From positions 1 through 64,000 of the forward strand of contig JBQLZQ010000006.1 of the NCBI GenBank assembly GCA_052168355.1: 64,000 nt of DNA, in the 5' to 3' direction. Position 1 is the stretch's first letter; every line of letters starts with the position of its first letter. The DNA is from JBQLZQ01 sp052168355 (GTDB lineage: Bacteria > Pseudomonadota > Alphaproteobacteria > DSM-16000 > Inquilinaceae). The translations under genes and the position numbers were made by a program. Below, one piece after another: positions 55,401-63,101 of the stretch. Below the pieces are notes generated by a model, which worked only from the letters and a program-made list of their open reading frames with translations, searched no databases and was not told the origin of the DNA.

Positions 55401-55908
55401 CGCGGACGACGGCGCGCGGTTCCTGCGCGGGCGTCTGGTTCACACGCTTCTGCAGCACCTGCCCGATCTCGACGCCGAGGTCCGGCCGGGCGCCGCGGCC
55501 CGGTTTCTCGCGCGCCGCATCCACGGTCTCGCCGCCGAGGACCAGCAGGCGATCGCCGCCGAGACCCTCGCCGTTCTGGACGATCCGCGCTTTGCCGCCC
55601 TGTGCGGCCCGGACAGCCGTGCCGAGGTGCCGGTGGTCGGGCGTGTCGGCGACCGGCTTCTGTCCGGCCAGCTCGACCGGCTGGCCGTGACCGGCGATTC
55701 GGTCTGGATCGTCGACTACAAGACCAACCGGCCGCCGCCCGAGACGGAAACCGGCGTGCCGCCGGTCTACCTTCGCCAGATGGCCAGCTACCGGGCCATT
55801 TTGCGGGATCTGTACGACGATCGGCCGGTGCGGTGCCTGCTGCTGTGGACCGACGGGCCGCGTCTCATGCCCTTGAGCGACACCCTGCTCGATCGCCACG
55901 CACCTTGA
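52468..55908 (+). CDS. addA: AddA, ATP-dependent helicase/nuclease subunit
   Basis: 1146 residues. UvrD-like superfamily 1 helicase with a C-terminal nuclease. Motifs: Walker A GASAGTGKT (about 30-38), FTRAAAAEM, IQTIHAFCQSLLRRFP, VLVDEAQDTN, VGDEKQSIFSFQGA, VHGAKGLQAPVV, YVALTRAEDRL, and in the nuclease GQLDRLAV and IVDYKTN. ATG 52468 overlaps the addB stop (ATGA). It forms the main DNA end-processing motor, and with AddB recognises Chi-like sites in other species. It is followed by trxA after 90 nt. Confidence 0.95.
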   Translation: MTASGALARPLSPDVAQRRASDPVASVWVGASAGTGKTRVLTSRVLRLMLDGVPPDRILCITFTRAAAAEMNNRIHRTLARWAIADEADLALELGDLTGVPPDAARTLRARRLFAEVLETPGGMKIQTIHAFCQSLLRRFPLEAGLAPHFSLMDDRSAAELLAEVRDRLLTESDSVLAAALAAITAEIHEDAFAELMGELMRERGRLGRIADAHGGLEPLIDAVYDRLGVARHLTDAALVDAACRDDAFDGPALRAAAEALTGGSATDRVRGAGLAAWLAATPVDRQHALSDYALLYLKKEGGVRDKLLTKSVAQKHPDVGDALAIEAERLLHLADRRRALAVAGATGALLTVGIAMIRRYAAAKAGRALLDYDDLIMRAAQLLHRPGIAPWVLFKLDGGIDHVLVDEAQDTNPEQWRVIAALTAEFFAGLGARADRDRTVFAVGDEKQSIFSFQGADPAEFVRMRDYFEGQADAAEKGWRRVALETSFRSTAAVLDAVDAVFAEPAAADGVVLDADAVIRHLAHRRGQGGLVELWPPIEPETRDTQEAWALPTRQGQGAAPAARQAAMVAATIAGWLAGGERLEARGRTLRPGDILILVRTRNAFAIEMIRALKEKGVPVAGIDRIVLTRQLAVMDLIALGQFLLLPDDDLTLATVLKGPLIGLDEDRLFDLAHGRSGSLWAALGARAAADPVCAAAGLYLRDLLARVDFVAPYELLAGALGAPCPADRISGRRAMLGRLEPEAEDPLDEFLSLALAFEADHPPSLQRFLHWIAAAEAEVKREAEHGGADRVRVMTVHGAKGLQAPVVILPDTMGTPTKVPRILWPDRADGVPLWSPRRAMEDAVFRDIRDRAVRRRDQEYRRLLYVALTRAEDRLYIGGYRGVQQPSPGCWYALCRAGLDGLAGVESVTGAGGGGLRYTVPQTVAPPVPAATEETAAVGRLPDWAGRPAPAEPAIGRPLTPSRPEGEEPPVRAPLTADDGARFLRGRLVHTLLQHLPDLDAEVRPGAAARFLARRIHGLAAEDQQAIAAETLAVLDDPRFAALCGPDSRAEVPVVGRVGDRLLSGQLDRLAVTGDSVWIVDYKTNRPPPETETGVPPVYLRQMASYRAILRDLYDDRPVRCLLLWTDGPRLMPLSDTLLDRHAP

Positions 55909-55998
55909 CGCGGTTCGCCGGGCACCCCTATCTATTACCGACGAGAATGTCTCACGGCCGCGATCCGCGGCGCGCGATCAAGATCAAGGGGAACGCCG

Positions 55999-56322
55999 AT
56001 GAGCGGCACCAAACATGTCACCGACGCCAGCTTCGACCAGGACGTCCTGAATGCCAAAGGGCCGGTGCTGGTTGATTTTTGGGCGGAATGGTGCGGTCCC
56101 TGCAAGATGATCGCCCCGGCGCTGGAGGATTTGGCCGGCGAGATGGGCGACAAGGTCCGGGTGGCGAAGCTCAACATCGACGACAATCCCGGCACGCCCA
56201 ACAAGTACGGGGTGCGCGGCATCCCCACCCTGATGCTGTTCAAGGACGGTCAGGTCGCGGCGACCAAGATCGGCGCCCTTCCCAAGAGCGCCCTTCGGCA
56301 ATGGGTCGAATCGGTCATCTGA
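55999..56322 (+). CDS. trxA: Thioredoxin 1
   Basis: 107-residue cytoplasmic thiol-disulfide reductase with the active site WAEWCGPCKMIAP (about residues 28-40) and cis-Pro in RGIPTLMLF. Length and all structural residues fit Trx1. An AGGGGA ribosome site precedes ATG 55999. The 3' end is followed by a 26-bp-period duplication that repeats the last codons and the stop codon (see findings). The gene ends the tsaE-addB-addA run and is convergent with mprF. Confidence 0.96.
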   Translation: MSGTKHVTDASFDQDVLNAKGPVLVDFWAEWCGPCKMIAPALEDLAGEMGDKVRVAKLNIDDNPGTPNKYGVRGIPTLMLFKDGQVAATKIGALPKSALRQWVESVI

Positions 56323-56362
56323 CCGAGGGGGTCGAATCGGTCGTCTGACTGGCTGATCCAGG

Positions 56363-56384
56363 GCCGCCCTCCGGCCGGGGCGGC
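56363..56384. terminator. GC hairpin between trxA and mprF
   Basis: GCCGCCC (56363-56369) pairs perfectly with GGGCGGC (56378-56384) around an 8-nt loop, in the 77-bp gap between two convergent genes. No T-run is present on either strand, so it may act as a weak bidirectional terminator. Confidence 0.4.
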
Positions 56385-56399
56385 GCCCCTCCGCCGTCG

Positions 56400-58946
56400 C
56401 TATTTCCGCACCATGCCCTTGACTCCGCCGGCGATCAGGCTGGCCACGGCCAGCAACGTCGTGGCCAGGGCCAGCCCTCCCACCGACGCCATGTATTTGG
56501 GCTGCCATTGCGGGTCGAACTTTTCCTTGTACCGGCGCAGCCCCTGGAAATTGTAGAACTGTTCCCCCTGGCGGAACAGGAAGGCGCCCGCCCGCTGCCA
56601 GGTCGGGGCCAGCGGGTTGTTCTCCAGGCCCGACAGCGGCGCCATGCCCAGGTTGAACCAGCCATATCCCTGGCTCTGCCCCCACAGCATCAGCTCGACG
56701 AACAGATATTCCATGACGCTGGCCGGGGCGTCGGCGGAATACCGCATCAGGTCCACGGTCAGTTCGGATTTGCCGGCGCCCGGCCATAGGGTCGCGAAGG
56801 CGACGATCGCGCCGTTCGCCCGCACCACGCCGCAGGGAAAGTTGCTCAGATAGGCCGGGTCGAAACAGCCGACCGAGAAGCGCTTTTCCTGCACGTTCTT
56901 TTCGGCCAGCCAACGGTCCGAGACCTCCTTGAGGGCCGGCAGCAGGGCCGCAACCCCCTCCGGCGGCACCAGCTCGAACGACGCCCCGTCGCGGCCCACC
57001 CGGCGGTGGATATAGCGCAGATCCTTGCGGCCCTTACCCTCCAGGCTGAAATCCTCCAGCCGCACCCGCGCTTCCTCCCCCAGCTTTGTCAGGGTCAGGC
57101 CGAGGTCGATATACAGCGGCAGCGACTGCGGCCTCACCTGGTAGAAGACCGGCCGGTCGTCGTGCCGGTCGCAGAGTTCCCGAAACGCCCAGACCAGATC
57201 GGCGTGCCGCTCCTCCGGTCCCACGGGATCACCCATGGCGATCCAATGGTTGCCGGACACGGCATACATGAGGAAGGCGTCGCCCGCCTCGTGAAACATC
57301 AGCCGCTTGTCGCCCAGCAGGGCCAGATTGGCCTCCGGCGACGGGCTTTGCGCCACGATCGCCCGCGCCTTTTCGATCTGCCCCGGATCCATCGGCTCCA
57401 CCGATGGCGGTGCCGGGCGCAGCAACCGGACAAGGCCCAGCCCGACGGCCATCAGGCCGATCACCACCGCGCCCCTCAGGAACCGCGGCGCTTCGTCATA
57501 GAAGGCGAAGCGCCACCACAGTTGCTGCGAATAGTCGACGTGCTTGAAGGAAAAAAAGCCGAGCCAAAGGAACCCGGCGATGGCCAGCCCCAGCATCAGC
57601 AGCCAGCCCGGCGTGAACGGTTGGGCGAACAGGGACGCCTTGCGGTAAAAGGCGCTATGGCTGGGCAGCATGGCCAGCAGCACCAGGGTCAGCACGGCCG
57701 CCGTTTCCACCGCCAAGCCGTCCAACACGGACAGGATGGCGCCGGCTCCCAGCAGAGCGACCGTCAGCGTGTAGGCCGCATCCAGGCGGCGGAACAGGCT
57801 GCGCGCCAGAATGATGAGCGCGAACCCGGTGGCGCTGCGCAACAGGGACGACAGCTCCAGCAGGGGCAGCGGCACGATGTCCCGCAGCACCGCGATCCGC
57901 GATGCCGGTTCCGGCGTCGCCTTGGACACCAGCAGCACGATGCCGGCGACCAGGACGGCGCTGCCGATGATCAGGGGGGTGATCCGCGCGAACAGCCGGG
58001 CCAGCCCCGGATCCAGCCGAACCGCCCAGCCGCGCCGCTGCGCCACCTCTTGCCAGCCCAGTCCGAACGCCGCCAGCCCCAGCGGCAGCAGGAAGTATAC
58101 GCCGCGATAGGCCAGGATGGCGGCCACGACCGCATCGGGCGGCGCGTCGGGCAGGCCCAGCAGGATCACCGTCTCGAACACCCCCAGCCCGCCGGGCACG
58201 TTGCTGACGGCGCCGGCGGCGGTGGCCAGCACGAACACGCCGGCGAACAGCGGCAGCGCCGGCCGCGCCATCTCGGGCAGCAGGATGTACAGGGCCAGAC
58301 CGGCCAGCACGATATCGGCGGCGGCCAGACCGACCTGCCGCCCCATCATCGGCGCGGACGGCAGGTTGACCGTCCACCGGCCCACCGCGATGGGCCGCCG
58401 CCGCACCCACGACCAGACCGCCACGCCGGCCAGCGCCACCAGGAACAAGGCGGCCACGCCCCGTGTCGCCGTCGCGCTTCCCGTGACGGCGGCCAGGGCT
58501 GGCGCCGGCACCGCCAGGAAGGCGATGGCGCCGACCACGACCGTGCCGAACAGGAAGGTCAGGGTGCAGAAGGCGACGACCCGCGCGATTTCCCCCGCCG
58601 ACAGCCCGGCCAGCGAGTACAGGCGGTAGCGGATGGAACCGCCGGTGATCAGGGCGATGCCGAAATTGTTGCTGAAGGCGTACCCGATGAACGAGGCGGC
58701 GGCGACCGTCCGGTAGGGCAGCGTCCGCCCGATATACCGCAGCGCCAACGCATCGTACCCGGTCAGTACGACATAGCTGGCGGCCGTCAGGGCCACCGCG
58801 GTCAGGATCGACGACAGCGGCACGTCGCGCACGGCGTCGAACAGTTCGGACAGGCGGATTTCGCGAAGCTGGTGGGACAGCGCCCAAAGGGCCGCCGCGA
58901 AAATGCCGATGATCAACACCGGCATGAACTGATGAAGCCGTTTCAT
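56400..58946 (-). CDS. mprF: MprF, phosphatidylglycerol lysyltransferase/flippase
   Basis: 848 residues. The N-terminal half is a polytopic flippase domain, beginning with LIIGIFAAALWALSHQL and including FSNNFGIALITGGSIRYRLY and SNVPGGLGVFETVILLGLPD. The C-terminal half is the soluble synthase domain (LALLGDKRLMFHEAGDAFLMYAVSGNHWIAMGDPVG to YNFQGLRRYKEKFDPQWQPKY) that transfers lysine (or another amino acid) from aminoacyl-tRNA to phosphatidylglycerol. This lowers surface charge and protects from cationic peptides and acid. Both halves are complete. The amino acid used cannot be told. The two small membrane-protein genes upstream are on the same strand. Confidence 0.93.
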   Translation of the reverse strand: MKRLHQFMPVLIIGIFAAALWALSHQLREIRLSELFDAVRDVPLSSILTAVALTAASYVVLTGYDALALRYIGRTLPYRTVAAASFIGYAFSNNFGIALITGGSIRYRLYSLAGLSAGEIARVVAFCTLTFLFGTVVVGAIAFLAVPAPALAAVTGSATATRGVAALFLVALAGVAVWSWVRRRPIAVGRWTVNLPSAPMMGRQVGLAAADIVLAGLALYILLPEMARPALPLFAGVFVLATAAGAVSNVPGGLGVFETVILLGLPDAPPDAVVAAILAYRGVYFLLPLGLAAFGLGWQEVAQRRGWAVRLDPGLARLFARITPLIIGSAVLVAGIVLLVSKATPEPASRIAVLRDIVPLPLLELSSLLRSATGFALIILARSLFRRLDAAYTLTVALLGAGAILSVLDGLAVETAAVLTLVLLAMLPSHSAFYRKASLFAQPFTPGWLLMLGLAIAGFLWLGFFSFKHVDYSQQLWWRFAFYDEAPRFLRGAVVIGLMAVGLGLVRLLRPAPPSVEPMDPGQIEKARAIVAQSPSPEANLALLGDKRLMFHEAGDAFLMYAVSGNHWIAMGDPVGPEERHADLVWAFRELCDRHDDRPVFYQVRPQSLPLYIDLGLTLTKLGEEARVRLEDFSLEGKGRKDLRYIHRRVGRDGASFELVPPEGVAALLPALKEVSDRWLAEKNVQEKRFSVGCFDPAYLSNFPCGVVRANGAIVAFATLWPGAGKSELTVDLMRYSADAPASVMEYLFVELMLWGQSQGYGWFNLGMAPLSGLENNPLAPTWQRAGAFLFRQGEQFYNFQGLRRYKEKFDPQWQPKYMASVGGLALATTLLAVASLIAGGVKGMVRK

Positions 58947-58991
58947 GGCGGGCGGCAGCCGTTCCGGTCGGGCACTGGCACGCCAAATGGC

Positions 58992-59459
58992 CTAGAACAG
59001 ACGACGCAGAAACCGGCCCAGAAAGCGCGACAGGGCGCGAGCTGCAAGGTCGCCGAGCCGGCCCGCCCCCTGGGGCGACGTCAGGGTCCGGACCTCGTCG
59101 GTGAATGCGGTCAGACGGGCTTCCGCATGGGCCAGATCGGTCTGCAGTTCGGACATGGCCATGCGCTCGATCTCCCGGGCCATGGCCGCCTCCTTGCCGC
59201 CATCGATCCGGCCGCCGATGAGAACGGCGATGGCGGCCAGGACGACAAGTCCGCCGCCGGTGATCAGCGCGGCGATGGCCGGACCGAAGATCGGGGTCAG
59301 GGCCAGGAATGCCGAAAGGGTCAGCATCCCGACCGCCAAGACACCCAGCATGGCGGCCAACCCGAACCAGACCACACGCAGGGCGGCCACGCGGGCGGCG
59401 ATGCGCAGACGCAGAACTTCGACGCGGGCCAGGACGCGAAGCTTGGGTCCGGTGTTCAT
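58992..59459 (-). CDS. Holin-like small membrane protein (phage-holin-family/YqjE type)
   Basis: 155 residues with two adjacent hydrophobic helices (about 32-52 and 57-83) followed by an amphipathic helical tail. It resembles the 'phage holin family'/Actinobacterial Holin-X-type proteins, which are bacterial and unrelated to lysis. No lysis or phage genes are nearby. The role is unknown; these proteins often accompany DUF883/YqjD-type membrane-anchored proteins, such as the gene upstream. It precedes mprF by 45 nt and follows the YqjD-like gene by 37 nt, suggesting one transcript. Confidence 0.75.
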   Translation of the reverse strand: MNTGPKLRVLARVEVLRLRIAARVAALRVVWFGLAAMLGVLAVGMLTLSAFLALTPIFGPAIAALITGGGLVVLAAIAVLIGGRIDGGKEAAMAREIERMAMSELQTDLAHAEARLTAFTDEVRTLTSPQGAGRLGDLAARALSRFLGRFLRRLF

Positions 59460-59496
59460 GAGGCCATCCTTTGTTCCGTCGCGATCATTGGCGCGA

Positions 59497-59832
59497 TCAT
59501 CGGCGCGCGATCAGGCCGACGGCGATTCCGGCGACCAGAGCCGAAACCAGACTTGTCCACGGTTGGCGATGTACCGCGCCGCGAAGCTGAGTCAAGACGG
59601 CCGCCAGCTCCAGGTTGGGGTCCTCGATCGGTCGGACGGGCCGGTCCCCATCGATTGGAGTCACCGGGTCGCGTCCTCGCTCAAGGGACGATGGGGGATG
59701 AGGCGGCGGGGACGGCCGGATCGACGCTGCGATCAATGCCGCCCGTAGTGCCGCCAGCTCGCGTTCCGTGCGTCGTCGGCTCATCGGGTCGATATCCAGG
59801 CACGAGTCGCCGCCCGATTGGGCGCCGGCCAT
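59497..59832 (-). CDS. Short membrane-anchored protein, DUF883/YqjD-like
   Basis: 111 residues: a charged N-terminal half with a Pro/Asp-rich middle and a C-terminal hydrophobic anchor PWTSLVSALVAGIAVGLIARR, the pattern of YqjD/ElaB-type proteins that link ribosomes or other partners to the inner membrane. The family assignment rests on the tail and on the holin-like gene beside it. The start is unsure: ATG 59832 (GGA 8 nt before) or ATG 59784 (16 residues shorter). First gene of a probable unit with the holin-like gene and mprF. Confidence 0.6.
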   Translation of the reverse strand: MAGAQSGGDSCLDIDPMSRRRTERELAALRAALIAASIRPSPPPHPPSSLERGRDPVTPIDGDRPVRPIEDPNLELAAVLTQLRGAVHRQPWTSLVSALVAGIAVGLIARR

Positions 59833-59874
59833 TATGGCGGTCCCGCCGGCATTTGCAAACGACCGTCCCGCAAT

Positions 59875-59918
59875 GGAGGCTTTTGCGGAGGCTTTTGCGC
59901 CGCCGCCCCGGAGGCGGC
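59875..59918. repeat. 12-bp tandem duplicate plus GC hairpin downstream of folC
   Basis: GGAGGCTTTTGC occurs twice in perfect tandem (59875-59886 and 59887-59898). Directly after it GCCGCC (59902-59907) pairs with GGCGGC (59913-59918) around a 5-nt loop. On the minus strand this follows folC by about 60 nt, so the hairpin may end the trp-acc-folC message. No T-run. Confidence 0.55.
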
Positions 59919-59981
59919 CCCTCGTTGCAGGTCATCGAGTCCGCCAGGATCGCGAATCGGTAAGGAGAAATTGCCGGCGCT

Positions 59982-61310
59982 CTAGCGATGGTCTCTCAGA
60001 ACCGCGCCGGCCAGATACAGCGACCCGCAAATCAGGGCTCGGGCCGGTTCCGGATCTTGCGCAAGGGCCGCAACCGCCGTCGTCACGTCGGGCGCGATCG
60101 TGACCGAGGCGACCCCGGCCCGCCGAACGGCGGCCGCCAGCCCCTCCGCCGTCAGCCCCACCGGCTCGTCGGGGATCGGAACGCAGGTCACGGACGCCGC
60201 CCACGGCGCCAGCGGGGTAAAGAACTCGACCGGATCCTTGGTTTCCAACATGCCGGCGATCAGATGCAGCTTCCGCCCGTCGCGCCGGTCCTGGTCCGCC
60301 GCCCACCGGGCCAGGACCTCGCCGGCGCTGTCATTGTGCCCGCCGTCGAGCCAAAGGTCCCACCCGGCCGGCAGCAGCGCCACCGCCGGCCCGTGGCGCA
60401 GCCGCTGCAGCCGGGCCGGCCACTCGACCCGCGCCAGCCCTGTCCGGATAGCCGCGTCGGGGATGGCCATCGGCAGATGCGGCAGGCACAGGATCGCCGT
60501 CGCGGCGTTGCCGACCTGGTGGCCGCCGGGCAGGGCCGGCAATGGAAACCGGCGGTGGCTGCCGCCGGCGGTAAGGGTAAAGCCGTCTTCGTCGGCTTCG
60601 GTCGTCCAGTCCCGGCCATGGACCGACAGGGGCGCGCGAATGGCGTCGGCCCGGGCGGCTATCGTCGCCGTCGCCGCCGGGTCGCCCTGGGGGCCCAGGA
60701 CACAGGGGACGCCGGGCTTTAGAATGCCCGCCTTCTCCGCCGCAATGCTGTCGATGGTATCGCCCAGAAAGTTCCGATGATCCATGGAGATGCGGGTGAT
60801 CGCCGTGGCCGCCGGCCGGGGCACCACGTTGGTGGCGTCCAGCCGGCCGCCCAGCCCGGTTTCCAGCAAGACCATCTCGGCGGGGGTTTCCGCAAAGGCC
60901 AGGAACGCCGCGCAGGTCGTGACCTCGAAATAGGTGATCGGCGCCTCGCCGTTGACCGCTTCGCACCGCTCCAGGACATCGACCAGCGCCTGGTCCGAGA
61001 TCGGCGCGCCGGCCACGCGGATGCGTTCGTGAAAACGCACCAGATGGGGCGAGGTGTAGGCGTGAACCCGATGCCCCGCCGCTTCCAGAAAGGCGCGCAG
61101 GAACGCCACGGTCGATCCCTTACCGTTGGTTCCGGCAACATGGATCACCGGCGGCAGGCTCAAATGAGGATCGCCCAACGCCGCCAACAGCCGCGTCATC
61201 CGGCCAAGCGACAGATCTATCCGCTTGGGGTGCAGCCTTTTGAGGCGGTCCAGGGCGTCGGCGACGGCCGTGTCCGGGCGCGGTCTATCCGGTGCTGTCT
61301 GCTGGCTCAC
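59982..61310 (-). CDS. folC: FolC, folylpolyglutamate/dihydrofolate synthase
   Basis: 442 residues. Adds glutamate to dihydropteroate and folates. The ATP loop GTNGKGSTVAF (about residues 61-71), the HLVRFHERI region, ETGLGGRLDATNVV and the ISMDHRNFLGDTIDSIAAEKAGIL segment are characteristic of FolC. GTG 61310 is the start and overlaps accD by 26 nt, so folC is translated as the last gene of trpB-trpA-accD-folC. Length and domain layout are normal. Confidence 0.94.
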   Translation of the reverse strand: MSQQTAPDRPRPDTAVADALDRLKRLHPKRIDLSLGRMTRLLAALGDPHLSLPPVIHVAGTNGKGSTVAFLRAFLEAAGHRVHAYTSPHLVRFHERIRVAGAPISDQALVDVLERCEAVNGEAPITYFEVTTCAAFLAFAETPAEMVLLETGLGGRLDATNVVPRPAATAITRISMDHRNFLGDTIDSIAAEKAGILKPGVPCVLGPQGDPAATATIAARADAIRAPLSVHGRDWTTEADEDGFTLTAGGSHRRFPLPALPGGHQVGNAATAILCLPHLPMAIPDAAIRTGLARVEWPARLQRLRHGPAVALLPAGWDLWLDGGHNDSAGEVLARWAADQDRRDGRKLHLIAGMLETKDPVEFFTPLAPWAASVTCVPIPDEPVGLTAEGLAAAVRRAGVASVTIAPDVTTAVAALAQDPEPARALICGSLYLAGAVLRDHR

Positions 61311-62223
61311 CGGCGCTCCGTGATGCCGCGGCCGACGCGGGGTCGTGGGGCAGCGGCACGATTTGGGCGTCCGGCTGCTTCCGGCGCAACAGGTCCAGGA
61401 TCCGGATCAGGGTGTCGCGCAGCTCCAGCCGGTGCACGACGATATCGACCATGCCGTGTTCCAAAAGGTATTCGGCCCGCTGGAAGCCTTCGGGCAGCTT
61501 TTCGCGGATCGTTTCCTCGATGACGCGGGCGCCGGCAAAGGCGATGCGCGCGCCCCGCTCGGCGATATGGATGTCGCCCAGCATGGCAAAGGATGCGGTG
61601 ACGCCGCCGGTGGTGGGGTCGGTCAGCACCACGATATAGGGCAGCCCGGCTTCCTTGACCCGGTCGATGGCGATCACCGTGCGCGGCATCTGAGCCAGGG
61701 ACAGGATGCCTTCCTGCATGCGGGCGCCGCCCGATGCGGTGACGACGATCAGCGGCGCGTCCTGCAGCTTGGCCAGGTTGGCGGCCGCCAGCAGGCCGTC
61801 GCCCACCGCCATGCCCATCGACCCGCCCATGAAACTGAAGTCGAACACGGCGACCACGGCGGTCGCGCCGCCCATGTCGCCATGGGCCACGACCAGGGCG
61901 TCCTGGCGGCCTGATTTCTGCTGGGCGTCCTTGAGGCGGTCGGTATAGCGCTTGGTGTCCCGGAACTTGAGGGGGTCGACGACGGGTTTCGGCAGCTCGA
62001 TGGTTTGGTACGCCCCGTCGTCGAACAGCATGGCCAGCCGTTTCTCGGGGGCCATCATCATGTGATGCCCGCAATGGGGACAAACGTTCAGATGCTCCGC
62101 CAGATCGCGGTGAAAGATCATGGCTTCGCAGTTGGCGCATTTGAGCCAAAGATTGTCGGGCGTTTCCTGACGCTCCACCAGGGCGCGGATCTTGGGCCGG
62201 ACAAAGTTCGACAGCCAGTTCAT
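61285..62223 (-). CDS. accD: AccD, acetyl-CoA carboxylase carboxyltransferase beta subunit
   Basis: 312 residues. Carboxyltransferase partner of AccA in malonyl-CoA synthesis. The N-terminal zinc ribbon has two CxxC pairs (LKCANCEAMI and NVCPHCGHHM), followed by the crotonase-fold region VVTASGGARMQEGILSLAQMPRT and PTTGGVTASFAMLGDI. ATG 62223 has AAGGAAA about 10 nt upstream and overlaps the trpA stop by 4 nt (ATGA). Its end overlaps folC. The trpA-accD-folC order is common in proteobacteria. Confidence 0.96.
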   Translation of the reverse strand: MNWLSNFVRPKIRALVERQETPDNLWLKCANCEAMIFHRDLAEHLNVCPHCGHHMMMAPEKRLAMLFDDGAYQTIELPKPVVDPLKFRDTKRYTDRLKDAQQKSGRQDALVVAHGDMGGATAVVAVFDFSFMGGSMGMAVGDGLLAAANLAKLQDAPLIVVTASGGARMQEGILSLAQMPRTVIAIDRVKEAGLPYIVVLTDPTTGGVTASFAMLGDIHIAERGARIAFAGARVIEETIREKLPEGFQRAEYLLEHGMVDIVVHRLELRDTLIRILDLLRRKQPDAQIVPLPHDPASAAASRSAGEPADSTG

Positions 62224-63101
62224 GAGTGTGTTTCCTTGCGGGCCGAGCGAACTCCGTCGGCCAAACTGCGGACCAGTTCCAAAACGTCGTCGACCAGCCC
62301 GGGACGGGCCCGGCCATCGGCGTCCAGGCCGTCGGCGATCCGTCCCACGATGGCCGACCCGACAACGGCGGCGTCGGCGATCCTGGCGATCTCGGCGGCC
62401 TGCTCGGGCGTGCGGATGCCAAAGCCGACGGCGATGGGCAGATCGGTATGGGCGCGCAGCCTCTCCACGGCCCGCCGGATCGCGGCGGGATCGGCCGATC
62501 CGGCGCCGGTGATGCCGGTGATCGACACGAAATAGACGAACCCGCTGGTGTTGGTCAGAACCGCCGGCATGCGTGCGTCGTCGGTGGTCGGCGCGGCCAG
62601 CCGGATGAAATGCAGGCCGGCGCGCGCAGCGGGCGTGCACAGCTCGCCATCTTCCTCCGGCGGCAGGTCGACCACGATCATCCCGTCGACGCCGGCGTCC
62701 CGCGCGTCGGTCAGGAACCGGTCGACGCCGTAGGCATAGATCGGGTTGAAATAGCCCATCAGGATGATCGGCGTGTCCGCGTCCGTCTCGCGGAATCCCC
62801 GCACCAAAGCCAGCGTCCCGTTCATCGAGGCGCCGGCTTTCAGCGCGCGCAACCCCGCCGCCTGGATCGCCGGTCCGTCGGCCATGGGATCGGTGAACGG
62901 CATCCCCAGTTCGATCATGTCGACCCCGGCGCCCGGCAGACCGCGAACCAGCGCCAGGCTGGTTTCGGCATCCGGATCGCCGGCCGTGACGAACGCGACC
63001 AGGCCGCTGCGGCCTTCCGCCCGCAACGAAGCGAAACGCCGTTCGATCCGCGACGATCCGATCACCGCCGAAGACGCCGGTTGTGACTGTCCGGCCGTCA
63101 C
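62220..63101 (-). CDS. trpA: TrpA, tryptophan synthase alpha subunit
   Basis: 293 residues (TIM barrel). Cleaves indole-3-glycerol phosphate to indole, which passes to TrpB. The catalytic Glu and Asp lie in MIELGMPFTDPMADGP (Glu about residue 60, Asp about 71). Phosphate-binding loops VGFGIRTPEQAAEI and DAAVVGSAIVGRI are conserved. ATG 63101 overlaps the trpB stop by 4 nt, and its stop overlaps accD by 4 nt. Confidence 0.96.
   Translation of the reverse strand: MTAGQSQPASSAVIGSSRIERRFASLRAEGRSGLVAFVTAGDPDAETSLALVRGLPGAGVDMIELGMPFTDPMADGPAIQAAGLRALKAGASMNGTLALVRGFRETDADTPIILMGYFNPIYAYGVDRFLTDARDAGVDGMIVVDLPPEEDGELCTPAARAGLHFIRLAAPTTDDARMPAVLTNTSGFVYFVSITGITGAGSADPAAIRRAVERLRAHTDLPIAVGFGIRTPEQAAEIARIADAAVVGSAIVGRIADGLDADGRARPGLVDDVLELVRSLADGVRSARKETHS

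Noticed and set aside
52414..55899. A 1161-codon open frame antisense to addA
   Set aside because: Composition is Gln/Gly/Arg/Pro-rich with no motif, while the plus strand encodes complete AddA helicase and nuclease motifs. It is a codon-bias shadow.
58992..59459. Prophage remnant suggested by a holin-family gene
   Set aside because: No integrase, capsid, lysozyme or att repeats nearby. The family name covers ordinary bacterial membrane proteins.
57006..59963. A 985-codon open frame antisense to mprF and the small membrane genes
   Set aside because: It is Gln/Arg/Gly/His-rich with no domain; the minus strand encodes a full MprF with membrane helices.
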